A stretch of 64,000 bases of DNA. It comes from Siphonodentalium dalli. Its lineage: Eukaryota; Mollusca; Scaphopoda; Gadilida; Siphonodentaliidae. Below, piece by piece: positions 34,650 to 45,802 of this stretch. The notes under the pieces are model-generated. The model was given only the letters and a program-made list of their open reading frames with translations, made no database searches and was not told the origin of the DNA. The DNA is taken from contig CP136064.1 of the NCBI GenBank assembly GCA_032622095.1, positions 112,518,004 to 112,582,003 on the forward strand. The letters run 5' to 3'. Numbering within the stretch: position 1 is the first letter of the stretch; every line of letters starts with the position of its first letter. Both the position numbers and the translations under genes were made by a program.

Positions 34650-36600
34650 GTGAGTAGTGAATAGATAGCATATATCAGAGAATGCACTGACAAATGAGCT
34701 TTAATGCAGCACGGGCGCATCTCCTGTTATGAAAGCTTTATTAATGTCAAAAGTCCTTCAATTGATTGTCAAAATGTAGGGCCCAATTGACAATATTGCC
34801 CTGATAGTGAGTTTGAACCCTTAGGTACCAGATTGCACATACCTGCGTTACGGAAGGTGACCCGGGGTAGTAGCATTCATTCAGTTTACTGGTCAAGTTT
34901 TTCCGTTGCTTGACAGGGGTCAGTGGATTTACCACACAGACATTCTCTGTGAATCTTCATGTGGGCTTTACTCCATTAAAACTGACAGTTGTGATATGGC
35001 CTCGTGGCTAAAACAACATTAAACTCTAAATCAAGCAATCATTTCACAAAATAGTGAATGAATTGAGCTCAAATTTGGTACATCTGTTCATGGCAAGTGT
35101 TGAAACAACTATATTCATGCAGGCTTTTGTAATGTTGAAAAGTATCATGACTAGAAATAATTGTGGGACAAAAAACCCATTAAATATGGGTATTCTACCC
35201 AAATAGCAGCTTATCAGCATATCATTCTTCAAATCTGGCTTGAGATTCGCAGATCCAAACCTGTTATAACTATTTAATCCTCAATTTTTAAATCCCATGG
35301 CATCTTTGTTTGGTAGATGACTAAAAACAGATGTACAAAAAAAAACCGTATTGGAAATATTTCAACCTGGTTACTTTATTAAAAGGTGAACATTTCCTAA
35401 ATTGTTTCATTTTGGGTTTTACATTGCTTTCGACAACTATGGTTTATTCCCAAATTGAAATTACTCCAGCAGTCTCGGTAGCTAGATGGCTAAGCCACCA
35501 ACCAACGGTGAGTTAACTAACAAACTTGTACACACAAACCCTGCACAAACATCTCTAAAAGATGCACAATCTGCTTAAACACTGCAAATTAATATTTCTT
35601 TGGCTTCAGGGGTAAACAATATTTTATTCGAGTCGAGGATTCCACCCACCCATTAAAGCTCAGATTTATTAGATAACATTTTTTTTAAATATAGTTATCA
35701 CCCCATCGATTCATTGGCGCCTGACAATAAATACCTTGATCATCATTCAAACACAGTACTGGAATACGCGCACACCGTTGTGATAGGTCACGCAAGGTCA
35801 TTTCTCAATTCACGATGCGAGTCTATGCCAGTACTGTGTATGAAATAAGATCAAGGTGAAATTTAACAGATTATAAAAATCAATATATGGAACTCTTGAG
35901 CTTTAATGGGGTGGGTTCATCAGCTTGAATCAAATATTTTTATATTAATAATTAACTCATTTTAACCCTTTGATTACTAGATGCTCCACGGAAGAACAGT
36001 TCTTCCCATTCAACCATTTGTATGAATATTCATAGTTGATCAGCCAAACTTCGGCTGTCGGTTCAACTTGTTGGAGTATTCCTATTAGTCTGATCAATAA
36101 AAGGTTTGCCCTAGAATAAATTGGTTTACATACCATTTTCAAGAGTAATATGTCCTCTAAAACATCAAAATTGGCTAAAATCCGCTTTGAGCATTTCTAG
36201 TGAGACAATCTTGTCATATGTATACAAATGTATACACATGTATATATTTTTATGAAGCCAAGACGCAGTACCACCTTTCTAGTGCAAAATTGGAACGCCT
36301 CGTCCAAAATGGCAACAGATAATGCAAAATATGACATTTTTTCACGGATATCTTCTACATCAGTTTCCGCTGTTTGGAATTGGTTAAGAAGTGTGACTAT
36401 TTTGTATTTCTTATGTTAACATATCATTGGGACAAAGATACATGCAATTATTGTGATCCTATCCCTCAAACATATTTGATTTTACAAAACACGGTATCAA
36501 ATTTAACAAATCGCAATTGGGGATACTAGTCATATTTCGACAAGAACAGACCTGATGTGTTATGAAAGTGAGGCATCCCATTACCCATGAATATTCAAAA
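34650..36600. other. non-array sequence inside block B2, no gene
   Basis: Sequence unlike the surrounding array. It contains one degraded copy of the TTAA inverted-repeat element (35589-35945). No ORF has protein-like composition. A possible short tandem 'atgtatacaaatgtataca' lies near 36216. Confidence 0.4.
35589..35945. mobile_element. TTAA-family inverted-repeat element, degraded copy 2 of 3
   Basis: The left side reads 'tttggcttcaggggt', 'ttattcgagtcgagga' and 'attaaagctcag'. The right side is its rough reverse complement ('gagctttaatggggtgggtt', 'cttgaatcaaatattttta'). Ends are lost. Family membership is judged by similarity to 60957-61433. Confidence 0.5.
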
Positions 36601-38308
36601 TCATTAGGCTGGCCCGATTGTCTTCAAAGTTTCCATTACATAGAACTCCACGCGCAGTGCGAAGTCGCATTGCCATTTGCCATTGTCTTTGTGTGTCCAT
36701 GACTTTCATGCAAGAATGTCAAAATGCTGTCATAAATGTTGGGTAAACATTGAAGTATCGAAATTGCAGTGCAATTTCAATTTCATTCTAGTTTTTTTTA
36801 TTATTATTATAAAACACCTTATATCTCAGAAACCGCCAGGTCGGTTGATTTGATATTTCCTACTCATATACATCCACGAAAAGTTAGTTTTATGCACTTA
36901 CCGCTATTTTTGTCCGACCTTGACCTTGACCTTGACCGTCGCGAGTATTTTTTTTGCAAAAAAATAGTTCGTCCTAATTTGACCAAACTCACAGGGTGGT
37001 ATCACATTGCAAAGACGATTAAGATACAGTATAAACTAGGTCAATCGGTCAAAAAATGGCGGAGTAATGGCGGTTTGATTATAGCCACATTTAAACTAGA
37101 TTGAAGCTTGGATCTATTATGGGTCAAAATTTTATCGACCGATTAGAATGATTTTTGGTACATATGTAGCGTTCGCCATTATCTATTAACCCGACTGGGT
37201 GCGAATTTCGTACGACCTTGACCTTTGCACTAAACGCTCTTTATGTGTATTACTGTTGTGTACGTATCTCCTCCGGAACGGCTTGAGGTATTGAGTTCGG
37301 ACTTGCATTATTAGTTTTCTCTCATCATGTGCAACAAGCACGTGAAAAATGGCATGGATAGCACTTCCGGTTCGAAAGATCGGTATTGGTCGAAAAATCG
37401 GTTAACGCTCTTTAAAACAACTTTTTTCTTCTGAATTTGACCATTTTCATAGGACGACATCGCTAGTCCGAACTGAAGACAACGCCGTAAAAATTAGCGC
37501 AATCGACCAAAAAATGACGTCACAACACCCGATTAAAATTTTAAAGAATAAAAATAAGCATTTTTACCGTCGTCCGCGCATCTCCTCCGAGACGGATGGG
37601 GATAGAGAGTTCGGATGAACACCAAAATGTCCAGACATGTGAGCGCTAGATAAATCCTGAAAATTAGCGCAATCGACCAAAAACTGACGTCACAGCACCC
37701 GATTTGATGTCGTTATTTTAAGAAATTTTAGCATTTTCCTAGGAATTTGTTCTAACTTTATATGGTCGAAAAATCGGTTAACGCTCTTCAAAAAACTTTT
37801 TTCTTCTGAATTTGACCATTTTCATAGGACGACATCGCTAGTCCGAACTGAAGACAACGCCGTAAAAATTAGCGCAATCGACCAAAAAATGACGTCACAG
37901 CACCCGATTAAAATTTTAAAGAATAAAAATAAGCATTTTTACCGTTGTCCGCGCATCTCCTCCGAGACGGATGGGGATAGAGAGTTCGGATGAACACCAA
38001 AATGTCCAGACATGTGAGCGCTAGATAAATCCTGAAAATTAGCGCAATCGACCAAAAACTGACGTCACAGCACCCGATTCAAATTTAGATTTTTGGGCAT
38101 CCTGCAAGGAGCAGCCTTGCCCTGATTTCTTTGAAAAGGGCGAATAGATCCAAAACGACTCTATCGATTGCCTTGATTTTTTGTACGTACATAGCTCCCG
38201 TCCTTGGCTATTTACTGGACTGGGTGCGGAGTTCGTCCGACCTTGACCGTGGCACAAAACGATCTTCATGCAGATTACTGTTGTGTACGTATCTCCTTCG
38301 GAACGGAT

Positions 38309-39320
38309 AGAGATAGAAAGACGGGACAACTTCGAGTGTGTAGGGTAACTAATGCTTTCGAAGTGGGCGCATTTTGGTATTGCTCTGATGTGCCAAAAAA
38401 AAGCTCGGTAGGTGTCGAAAATTGGATGTCGTTATTTTAAGAAATTTTAGCATTTTCCTAGGAATTTGATCTAACTTTATACCTATGGTCTATTGGATAC
38501 GCTGATCACGAATAACGAAGTATGTTTTGGATCCGAGCAAAAATGGCGGAGTTACGCCATCTTGAATATCTTAAAATCCCAGTTTTAGCAGTGTTTGTGC
38601 TATACTGTGTTCGTTGTATATACAGAACGGCTAGAGATCGGACTTTTTTCATTAGATGCTCCAGTGTGTGTTATACACAACTTAAAAATGGTTGTGTTCG
38701 CACTTCCGGTTCAAAAAATCGGTATTGGTCGAATATTAAAACAACGCTCTTTATACGGTAACCAGAACGGCTTGCGATATCGAGACCGGAGTTTTTCCTT
38801 TATGTGCATCTAACGCTTCGCTGTACAACGATATGGAAAGGTCATATATATAACTTCCGGTTTGGGAGAAAGGGCGTGTGGGTATGTATGTCAATTGTTT
38901 TATGACGCAGAGTTTTATAAAATTTGGGATGCGATGTGTGGTCGCAATTTTTAATACGATGCCGCAATTGTTTTCGAAATCGCTCCATAAATGGCTGAAT
39001 TATCCGCTATTCAAAATGTTCATATACAGAGCATTCATTGTAAACGTTATTTCGAAACAGTAAGCCTGTGCGACTGTCATCAATATTTCAACTGCATAGA
39101 TTTCCATGCGCAGTAAAAAGTCGCATTGCCGTTTTTCATTTTCTGTGTGTCCGTGGACTTGATGCAAGAACATGTAAATGCTGTCATACATTTTCAAGGG
39201 TTTCCCCGTCAGTAACGTGATTATGGCTGGCAGGATTGTCATCAAACTTTCCATTGCATAGATGTTCATGCGCAGTACAATGTCGCATTGTCGTTTCCCA
39301 TTGTCTGCGTGTCCGTGCTT
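38309..39320 (+). repeat. macro-repeat, copy 2 of 3
   Basis: Nearly identical to 33398-34414, with small deletions that break the longer ORF ('ctagagatcggac' lacks several bases relative to the other copies). This shows the ORF is not maintained. It is interrupted at about 39320 by a fresh head region ('gtttttttttattattatta'). Confidence 0.85.
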
Positions 39321-39918
39321 GTTTTTTTTATTATTATTATAAAACACCTTATATCTCAGAAACCGCCAGGTCGATTGATTTGATATTTCCTACTCATATA
39401 CATCCACGAAAAGTTAGTTTTATGCACTTATCGCTATTTTTGTCCGACCTTGACCTTGACCTTGACCGTCGCGAGTATTTTTTTTTCCAAAAATAGTTCG
39501 TCCTAATTTGACCAAACTCACAGAGTGGTATCACATTGCAAAGACGATTAAAATGCAACATAAACTAGGTCAATCGGTCAAAAAATGGCTGAGTATAGCC
39601 ACATTTAAACTAGATTGAAGCTTGGATCTCTTATGGGTCAAAAATTTATCGACCGATTAGAATGATTTTTGGTAGATATGTAGCGTTCGCCCTTATCTAT
39701 TAACCCGACTGGGTGCGAATTTCGTACGACCTTGACCTTTGCACTAAACGCTCTTTATGTGTATTACTGTTGTGTACGTATCTCCTCCGGAACGGCTTGA
39801 GGTATTGAGTTCGGACTTGCATTATTAGTTTTCTCTCATCATGTGCAAAAAGCACGCGAAAAATAGCATGGATAGCACTTCCGGTTCGAAAGATCGGTAT
39901 TGGTCGAAGAATCGGTTA

Positions 39919-41390
39919 ACGCTCTTTGAAAAACTGTTTTCTTCTGAATTTGACCAAATTCATAGGGCGGCATCGCACAGCATCCGATTCAAATTTTGAC
40001 TTTTGGGTATCCTGCAAGGTGCAAACCTTGCCCTGAATTCTTTGAAAAAGGCGAATAGATCCAAAACGACTCTACCGATTGCCTTGATTTTTTGTATTAA
40101 CATAGCTACCGTCCTTGGCTATTGACTGGACTGGATGCGGAGTTCGTCCGACTTTGACCTTGACGAAGAATCGGTTAACGCTCTTTGAAAAACTTTTTTC
40201 TTCTGAATTTGACCAAATTCATAGGGCGGCATCGCTATTCCGAACTGAAGACAAAGCCGTAAAAAATAGCGCAATCGACCAAAAACTGACGTCACAGCAC
40301 CCGATTCAAATTTTGACTTTTGGGTATCCTGCAAGGTGCAAACCTTGCCCTGATTTCTTTGAAAAAGGCGAATAGATCCAAAACGACTCTACCGATTGCC
40401 TTGATTTTTTGTACTAACATAGCTCCCGTCCTTGGCTATTGACTGGACTGGGTGCGGACTTCGTCCGACCTTGACCTTGGACGAAGAATCGGTTAACGCT
40501 CTTTGAAAAACTTTTTTCTTCTGAATTTGACCAAATTCATAGGGCGGCATCGCTATTCCGAACTGAAGACAAAGCCGTAAAAAATAGCGCAATCGACCAA
40601 AAACTGACGTCACAGCACCCGATTCAAATTTTGACTTTTGGGTATCCTGCAAGGTGGAACCTTGCCCTGATTTCTTTGAAAAAGGCGAATAGATCCAAAA
40701 CGACTCTACCGATTGCCTTGATTTTTTGTACTTGGACGAAGAATCGGTTAACGCTCTTTGAAAAACCTTTTTCTTCTAAATTTCACCAAATTCATAGGGC
40801 GGCATCGCTAGTCCGAACTGAAGACAACGTCGTAAAAAATAGCGCAATCGACCAAAAACTGACGTCACAGCACCCGATTCAAATTTTGACGTGTGGGTAT
40901 CCTGCAAGGTGCAAACCTTGCCCTGATTTCTTTGAAAAAGGCGAATAGATCCAAAACGACTCGATCGATTGCCTTGATTTTTTGTAATAACATAGCTCCC
41001 GCCCTTGGCTATTGACTGGACTGGGTGTGGAGTTCGTCCGACTTTGACCTTGGACGAAGAATCGGTTAACGCTCTTTGAAAAACCTTTTTCTACTGAATT
41101 TGACCAAATTCATAGGGCGGCATCGCTAGTCCGAACTGAAGACAACGTCGTAAAAAATAGCGCAATCGACCAAAAACTGACGTCACAGCACCCGATTCAA
41201 ATTTTGACGTGTGGGTATCCTGCAAGGTGGGAGCCTTGCCCTGATTTCTTTGAAAAAGACGAATAGATCCAAAACGACTCTACCGATTGCCTTGATTTTA
41301 CGTACGTACATAGCTCCCGTCATTGGCTATTGACTGAACTGGGTGCGGAGTTCGTCCGACCTTGACCTTGGCACAAAACGCTCTTCATGT
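39919..41390 (+). repeat. 320-bp-type tandem array, five units
   Basis: Units begin 'acgctctttgaaaaac' at 39919, 40178, 40496, 40751 and 41069. Periods are 259, 318, 255 and 318 bp, so two length classes alternate because some units carry a ~60-bp deletion. Each complete unit keeps 'tgacgtcacagca' and the inverted 'gcaaggtgcaaaccttgc' core. Confidence 0.9.
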
Positions 41391-41557
41391 TGATTACTGT
41401 TGTGTGCGCATCTCCTCCAGAACGGCTTAAGATATCGAGTTCGGACTTGCTCTATTAGCTTCGTTTTCTCATGCGCTACACACGCACACAAAAAATGGTT
41501 CACCTTGGTAAACATTGAAGTATCGAAATTGCAGTGCAATTTCAATTTCATTCTAGT

Positions 41558-44361
41558 TATACTTCAATGTGTTAACATTGAAGTATATTGTAATTCTTAT
41601 TTTTATTTTTATTATACTTCAATGTGTTAACATTGAAGTATATTGTAATTCTTATTTTTATTTTTATTTATTATTATTATTATTATTATAAAATACCTTA
41701 TATCTCAGAAACCGCCTTGTCGATTGATTTGATATTTCCTACTCAAAAACATACACGAAAAGTTAGTTTTATGCACTTACCGCTATTTTTGTACGACCTT
41801 GACCTTTGCACTAAACGCTCTTCATGTGTATTACTGTTGTGTAAGTATCTCCTCCGGAACGGCTAGAGATATCGAGTTCGGACTTGCATTATTAGTTTCC
41901 TCTCATGATGTGCTACAAACACGCGGATAGCATGGATAGCACTTCCGGTTCGAAAGTTCGGTATGGTCGAACGCTCTTTAAAAAACAGTTTTCTTCTAAA
42001 TTTGACCAAATTCATAGGGCGGCATCGCTAGTCCGAACTGAAGACAGCGCCGTAAAAATTAGCGCAATCGACCTAAAACTGACGTCACAGCACCCGATTT
42101 AAATTTTGACTTTTGGGTATCCTGCAAGGTGCAAACCTTGCCCTGAATTCTTTGAAAAAGGCGAATAGATCCAAAATGACTCGATCGATTGCCTTGATTT
42201 TTTGTACTAACATAGCTCCCGTCCTTGGCTATTGACTGGACTGGGTGTGGAGTTCGTCCGACCTTGACCTTGGACGAAGAATCGGTAAACGCTCTTTGAA
42301 AAACTTTTTTCTTATGAAATTTGACCAAATTCATAGGGCGGCATCGCTAGTCCGAACTGAAGACAACGCCGTAAAAAATTAGCGCAATCGACCTAAAACT
42401 GACGTCACAGCACCCGATTCAAATTTTGACTTTTGGGTATCCTGCAAGGTGTTGGCCTTGCCCTGATTTCTTTGAAAAAGGCGAATAGATCCAAAACGAC
42501 TCTACCGATTGCCTTGATTTTTTGTACGTACAAAGCTCCCGTTCTTGGCTATTGACTGGACTGGGTGCGGAGTTCGTCCGACCTTGACCTCTTCATGTGT
42601 ATTACGGTTGTGTACGTATCTCCCCCGGAACGGCTTCAGATATCGAGTTCGGACTTGCATTATTAGTTTAATCTCATCATGTGCTACAAACCCGCGAAAA
42701 ATGGTATGGATGGCACTTCCGGTTCGAAAGTTCGGTATTGGTCGAAGAATCGGTTAACGCTCTTTGAAAAACCAAATTCATAGGGCGGTATCGCTAGTCC
42801 GAACGGAAGACAACGCCGTAAAAATTAGCACAATCGACCAAAAACTGACGTCACAGCACCCGATTCAAATATTGACTTTTGGGTATCCTGCAAGGTGGGC
42901 GCCTTGTCCTGATTTCTTTGAAAAAGGCGAATAGATCCAAAACGACTCTGCCGATTGCCTTGATTTTTTGTACGTACATAGCTCCCGTCCTTGGCAATTA
43001 ACTGGACTGGGTGCGGAGTTCGTCCGACCGTGACCTTGGCACAAAACGCTCTTCATGTTGATTACTGTTGTGTGCGCATCTCCTCCGGAACGGCTTGAGA
43101 TAGAAAGAAGGGACAACTTCGAGTGTGTAGGGTAACTAATGCTTTCGCATTTTGATATAACTCCGATGTGCCAAAAAAAAGCTCGGTAGGTGTCGAAAAT
43201 TTGATGTCGTTATTTTAAGAATTTTTTTTAATTTTCTAGGAATTTGTTCTACCTTTATACCTATGGTCTATTGGATACGCTGATCACGAATAACAAAGTA
43301 TGTTTTTGATCCGAGCAAAAATGGCGGAGTTACGCCATCTTGAATATCTTAAAATCCCAGTTTTAGCAGTGTTTGTGCTATACTGTGTTCGTTGTATATA
43401 CAGAACGGCTACAGATACCGAGTTCGGACTTTTTTCATTAGATGCTCCAGTGTTTGTTACACACAACTTAAAAATGGTTGTGTTCGCACTTCCGGTTCAA
43501 AAGATCGGTATTGGTCGAATATTAAAACAACGCTCTTTATACGGTAACCAGAACGGCTTGCGATATCGAGACCGGAGTTTTTCCTTTATGTGCAGCTAAC
43601 GCTTCGCTGTACAACGATATGGAAAGGTCATATATATAACTTCCGGTTTGGGAAAAATGGCGTGTGGGTATGTATGTCAATTGTTTTATGACGCAGAGTT
43701 TTATGAAATTTGGGATGCGATGTGTGGTCGCAATTTTGAGTACGATGCCGCAATTGTTTTCGAAATCGCTCCATAAATGGCTGAATTATGCGCTATTCAA
43801 AATGTTCATATACAGAGCATTCATTGTAAACGTTATTTCGAAACAGTAAGCCTGTGCGATTGTCATCAACATCTCAACTGCATAGATTTCCATGCGCAGT
43901 AAAAAGTCGCATTGCCGTTTTTCATTTTCTGTGTGTCCGTGGACTTGATGCAAGAACATGTAAATGCTGTCATCGACCAAAAACTGACGTCACAGCACCC
44001 GATTCAAATTTTGACGTGTGGGTATCCTGCAAGGTGGGAGCCTTGCCCTGATTTCTTTGAAAAAGGCGAATAGATCCAAAACGACTCTGCCGATTGCCTT
44101 GATTTTTTGTACGTACATAGCTCTCGTTCTTGGCCATTGACTGGACTCGGTGCGGAGTTCGTCCGACCTTGACCTTGGCACAAAACGCTCTTCATGTTGA
44201 TTACTGTTGTGTGCGCATATCCTCCAGAACGGCTTGAGATATCGAGTTCGGACTTGCTCTATTAGGTTCGTCTTCTCATGCGCTACACGCACACAAAAAA
44301 TGGTTCACCTTGGTAAACATTGAAGTATCGAAATTGCAGTGCAATTTCAATTTCATTCTAG
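41558..44361 (+). mobile_element. repeat block B4 of the 13-kb array
   Basis: Opens with paired palindromic heads (41558-41587 and 41613-41642), then a TTA microsatellite, a head region and 320-bp-type units from 41974, 42289 and about 42757. Macro-repeat copy 3 follows, cut at 43973 and fused to a partial unit. The block closes with the hairpin-CTAG tail at 44330-44361. No coding capacity. Confidence 0.5.
43098..43973 (+). repeat. macro-repeat, copy 3 of 3 (3' truncated)
   Basis: Matches copies 1 and 2 until 'gtaaatgctgtcat' at about 43973, where it jumps directly into 'cgaccaaaaactgacgtcac' of a 320-bp-type unit. The abrupt junction suggests recombination or template switching between array units. 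Confidence 0.85.
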
Positions 44362-45800
44362 TTATTATTATTATTATACTGGACACTTTTGCAACCCTTA
44401 TTACTCGAAAAGTACCAGGAGTAGCACATTAAAACTTGGCACGTATCTTGGGGTCAAAGAGTTGTATGCCATCGTCGCATAAAGAATATTGTCCGCGTTT
44501 TCCCCGAGGAGTTATCTCCCTTTATCTGAAAAAATGTCATTTTATTATCTCGGAAATTATAAGGAGCAGAGCATCGAAAATTGGACGTATGCACACCTCG
44601 ATATGCCCTACTGCCCACGGGCATCAAAACTTGTGTCCGCGCTTTCCCTGAGGAGTTACCGCCCATAGTTGGCAAACCTCTATTTGATTGTACCCTGTTG
44701 TCCTCTTGTATCATTCCAGATAACTGCATGTGGTTTTCATAGTCGTATTGACAGTTGTCAGTTTAGTCAGAGAAGGAAAATTTGACAGGGTCTGCAATAT
44801 ATTTTGATACTGGAGTGGGGGGTAAAATTTTCGCAAAATAAAATTTTGATTGACAAACCCATACCGGAAAGGATTTTTGAAATCCGAGAAGAAATGCAAG
44901 AATTACGGGCCCTCAGAGTTTGCAATTTGGGCCCATGTGATTGTGTACACATCTCCTCCGAAGATATCGAACATAGGATGACATCTGATACGCCATCGTG
45001 TGCGGACGGAAGAGCGCACGCGGTGGGCCAAATTTTGCCAGTGTCTGTTCATTATTGTGGGTCTGGGGAGGGGTGGTCCGTGGTACCAATTTTTAATTCT
45101 TCTCCGAATCAGATGAAACTTGGAATATAACATCTGCAACATGAGCCGATCTAGAAATTGAAAGAATTTCGAAAATCCATCGAAAACTGACGGAATTACG
45201 GGCCCTCAAACTTTGCGATTTTGGACCCATGTGCTTGACAACACATCTCCTCCGAAGATATCGAACATAGGATGTCATCTGATACGAAAATACGTACGGA
45301 CTGAAGAGGGCACGCGGTGGGTGTAATTTTTCCAGTGTCGGTTCAGTATTGTGGGGCAGGGGAGGGGTAGTCCGTGGTACCATTTTTTTATTCTTCTCCG
45401 AATCAGATGAAACTTGGAATGTAACATCTACCATATACGTTGATCACGAAGCTGAAAACAGATCGTAAATCCGTGTGAAAATGGCGGAGATTTTGGCCAA
45501 TAACTTTCCAATAACCAAAGTGTTATTCGGGTCCGAATCAGATGAAATTTGTGTTATGCAATCTATGTCAGCGGCAGATCGCAAAACCGTTGGAAACTAA
45601 CGGAGTTACGGGCCCTCAAACTTCGCATTTTGTGCCAGGGTTGATGTTTTCCCAATCCCGTCACCCAATTTCGAGGCAGGGGTGGGGTCACGTCCAAACA
45701 CTTGAGATCAACCTACACATGTTAGGACAACATATACTCACCATACTTCATATTTTCCGTCCCTAAACTGTGATTCTTTCCACTCATGATTTTCCCTATT
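44362..45800 (+). repeat. second repeat family, copy 1
   Basis: Begins 'ttattattattatactgg'. Landmarks are 'aatattgtccgcgttt', 'gagttatctccctttat', 'ataaggagcagagcatcgaa', 'gggcatcaaaacttgtgt', 'catctcctccgaagatatcg', 'ggtggtccgtggtacca' and 'ttttcccaatcccgtcaccc'. Within it a ~235-bp segment is itself duplicated (44890-45130 and 45180-45430). All ORFs follow the repeat and are not maintained between copies. Confidence 0.8.
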
Positions 45801-45802
45801 AT

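Larger units (their letters stand above)
32635..36791 (+). mobile_element. repeat block B2 of the 13-kb array
   Basis: It begins with paired palindromic heads at 32635-32664 and 32684-32713 directly after the CTAG|T of the previous block. It continues through one head region, one 320-bp-type unit (from about 33038) and macro-repeat copy 1 (33398-34414). After ~1.9 kb of mostly unrelated sequence (34650-36600) comes a short repeat piece. It ends with the same 32-bp hairpin-CTAG tail (36760-36791). The long foreign insert suggests nesting or capture. Confidence 0.5.
36792..41556 (+). mobile_element. repeat block B3 of the 13-kb array
   Basis: Starts after the CTAG of block B2 with a T-rich/TTA microsatellite and a head region at about 36800; a second head region is at about 39327. 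It holds partial 320-bp-type units, a local duplication at 37400-38060 ('atggggatagagagttcgg' twice), macro-repeat copy 2 and a five-unit 320-bp-type array. It closes with the 32-bp hairpin-CTAG tail at 41525-41556. No coding capacity. Confidence 0.5.

Noticed and set aside
31095-44361. CRISPR-like regularity of the repeats
   Set aside because: Units are hundreds of bases long without spacer structure, in a eukaryotic context.
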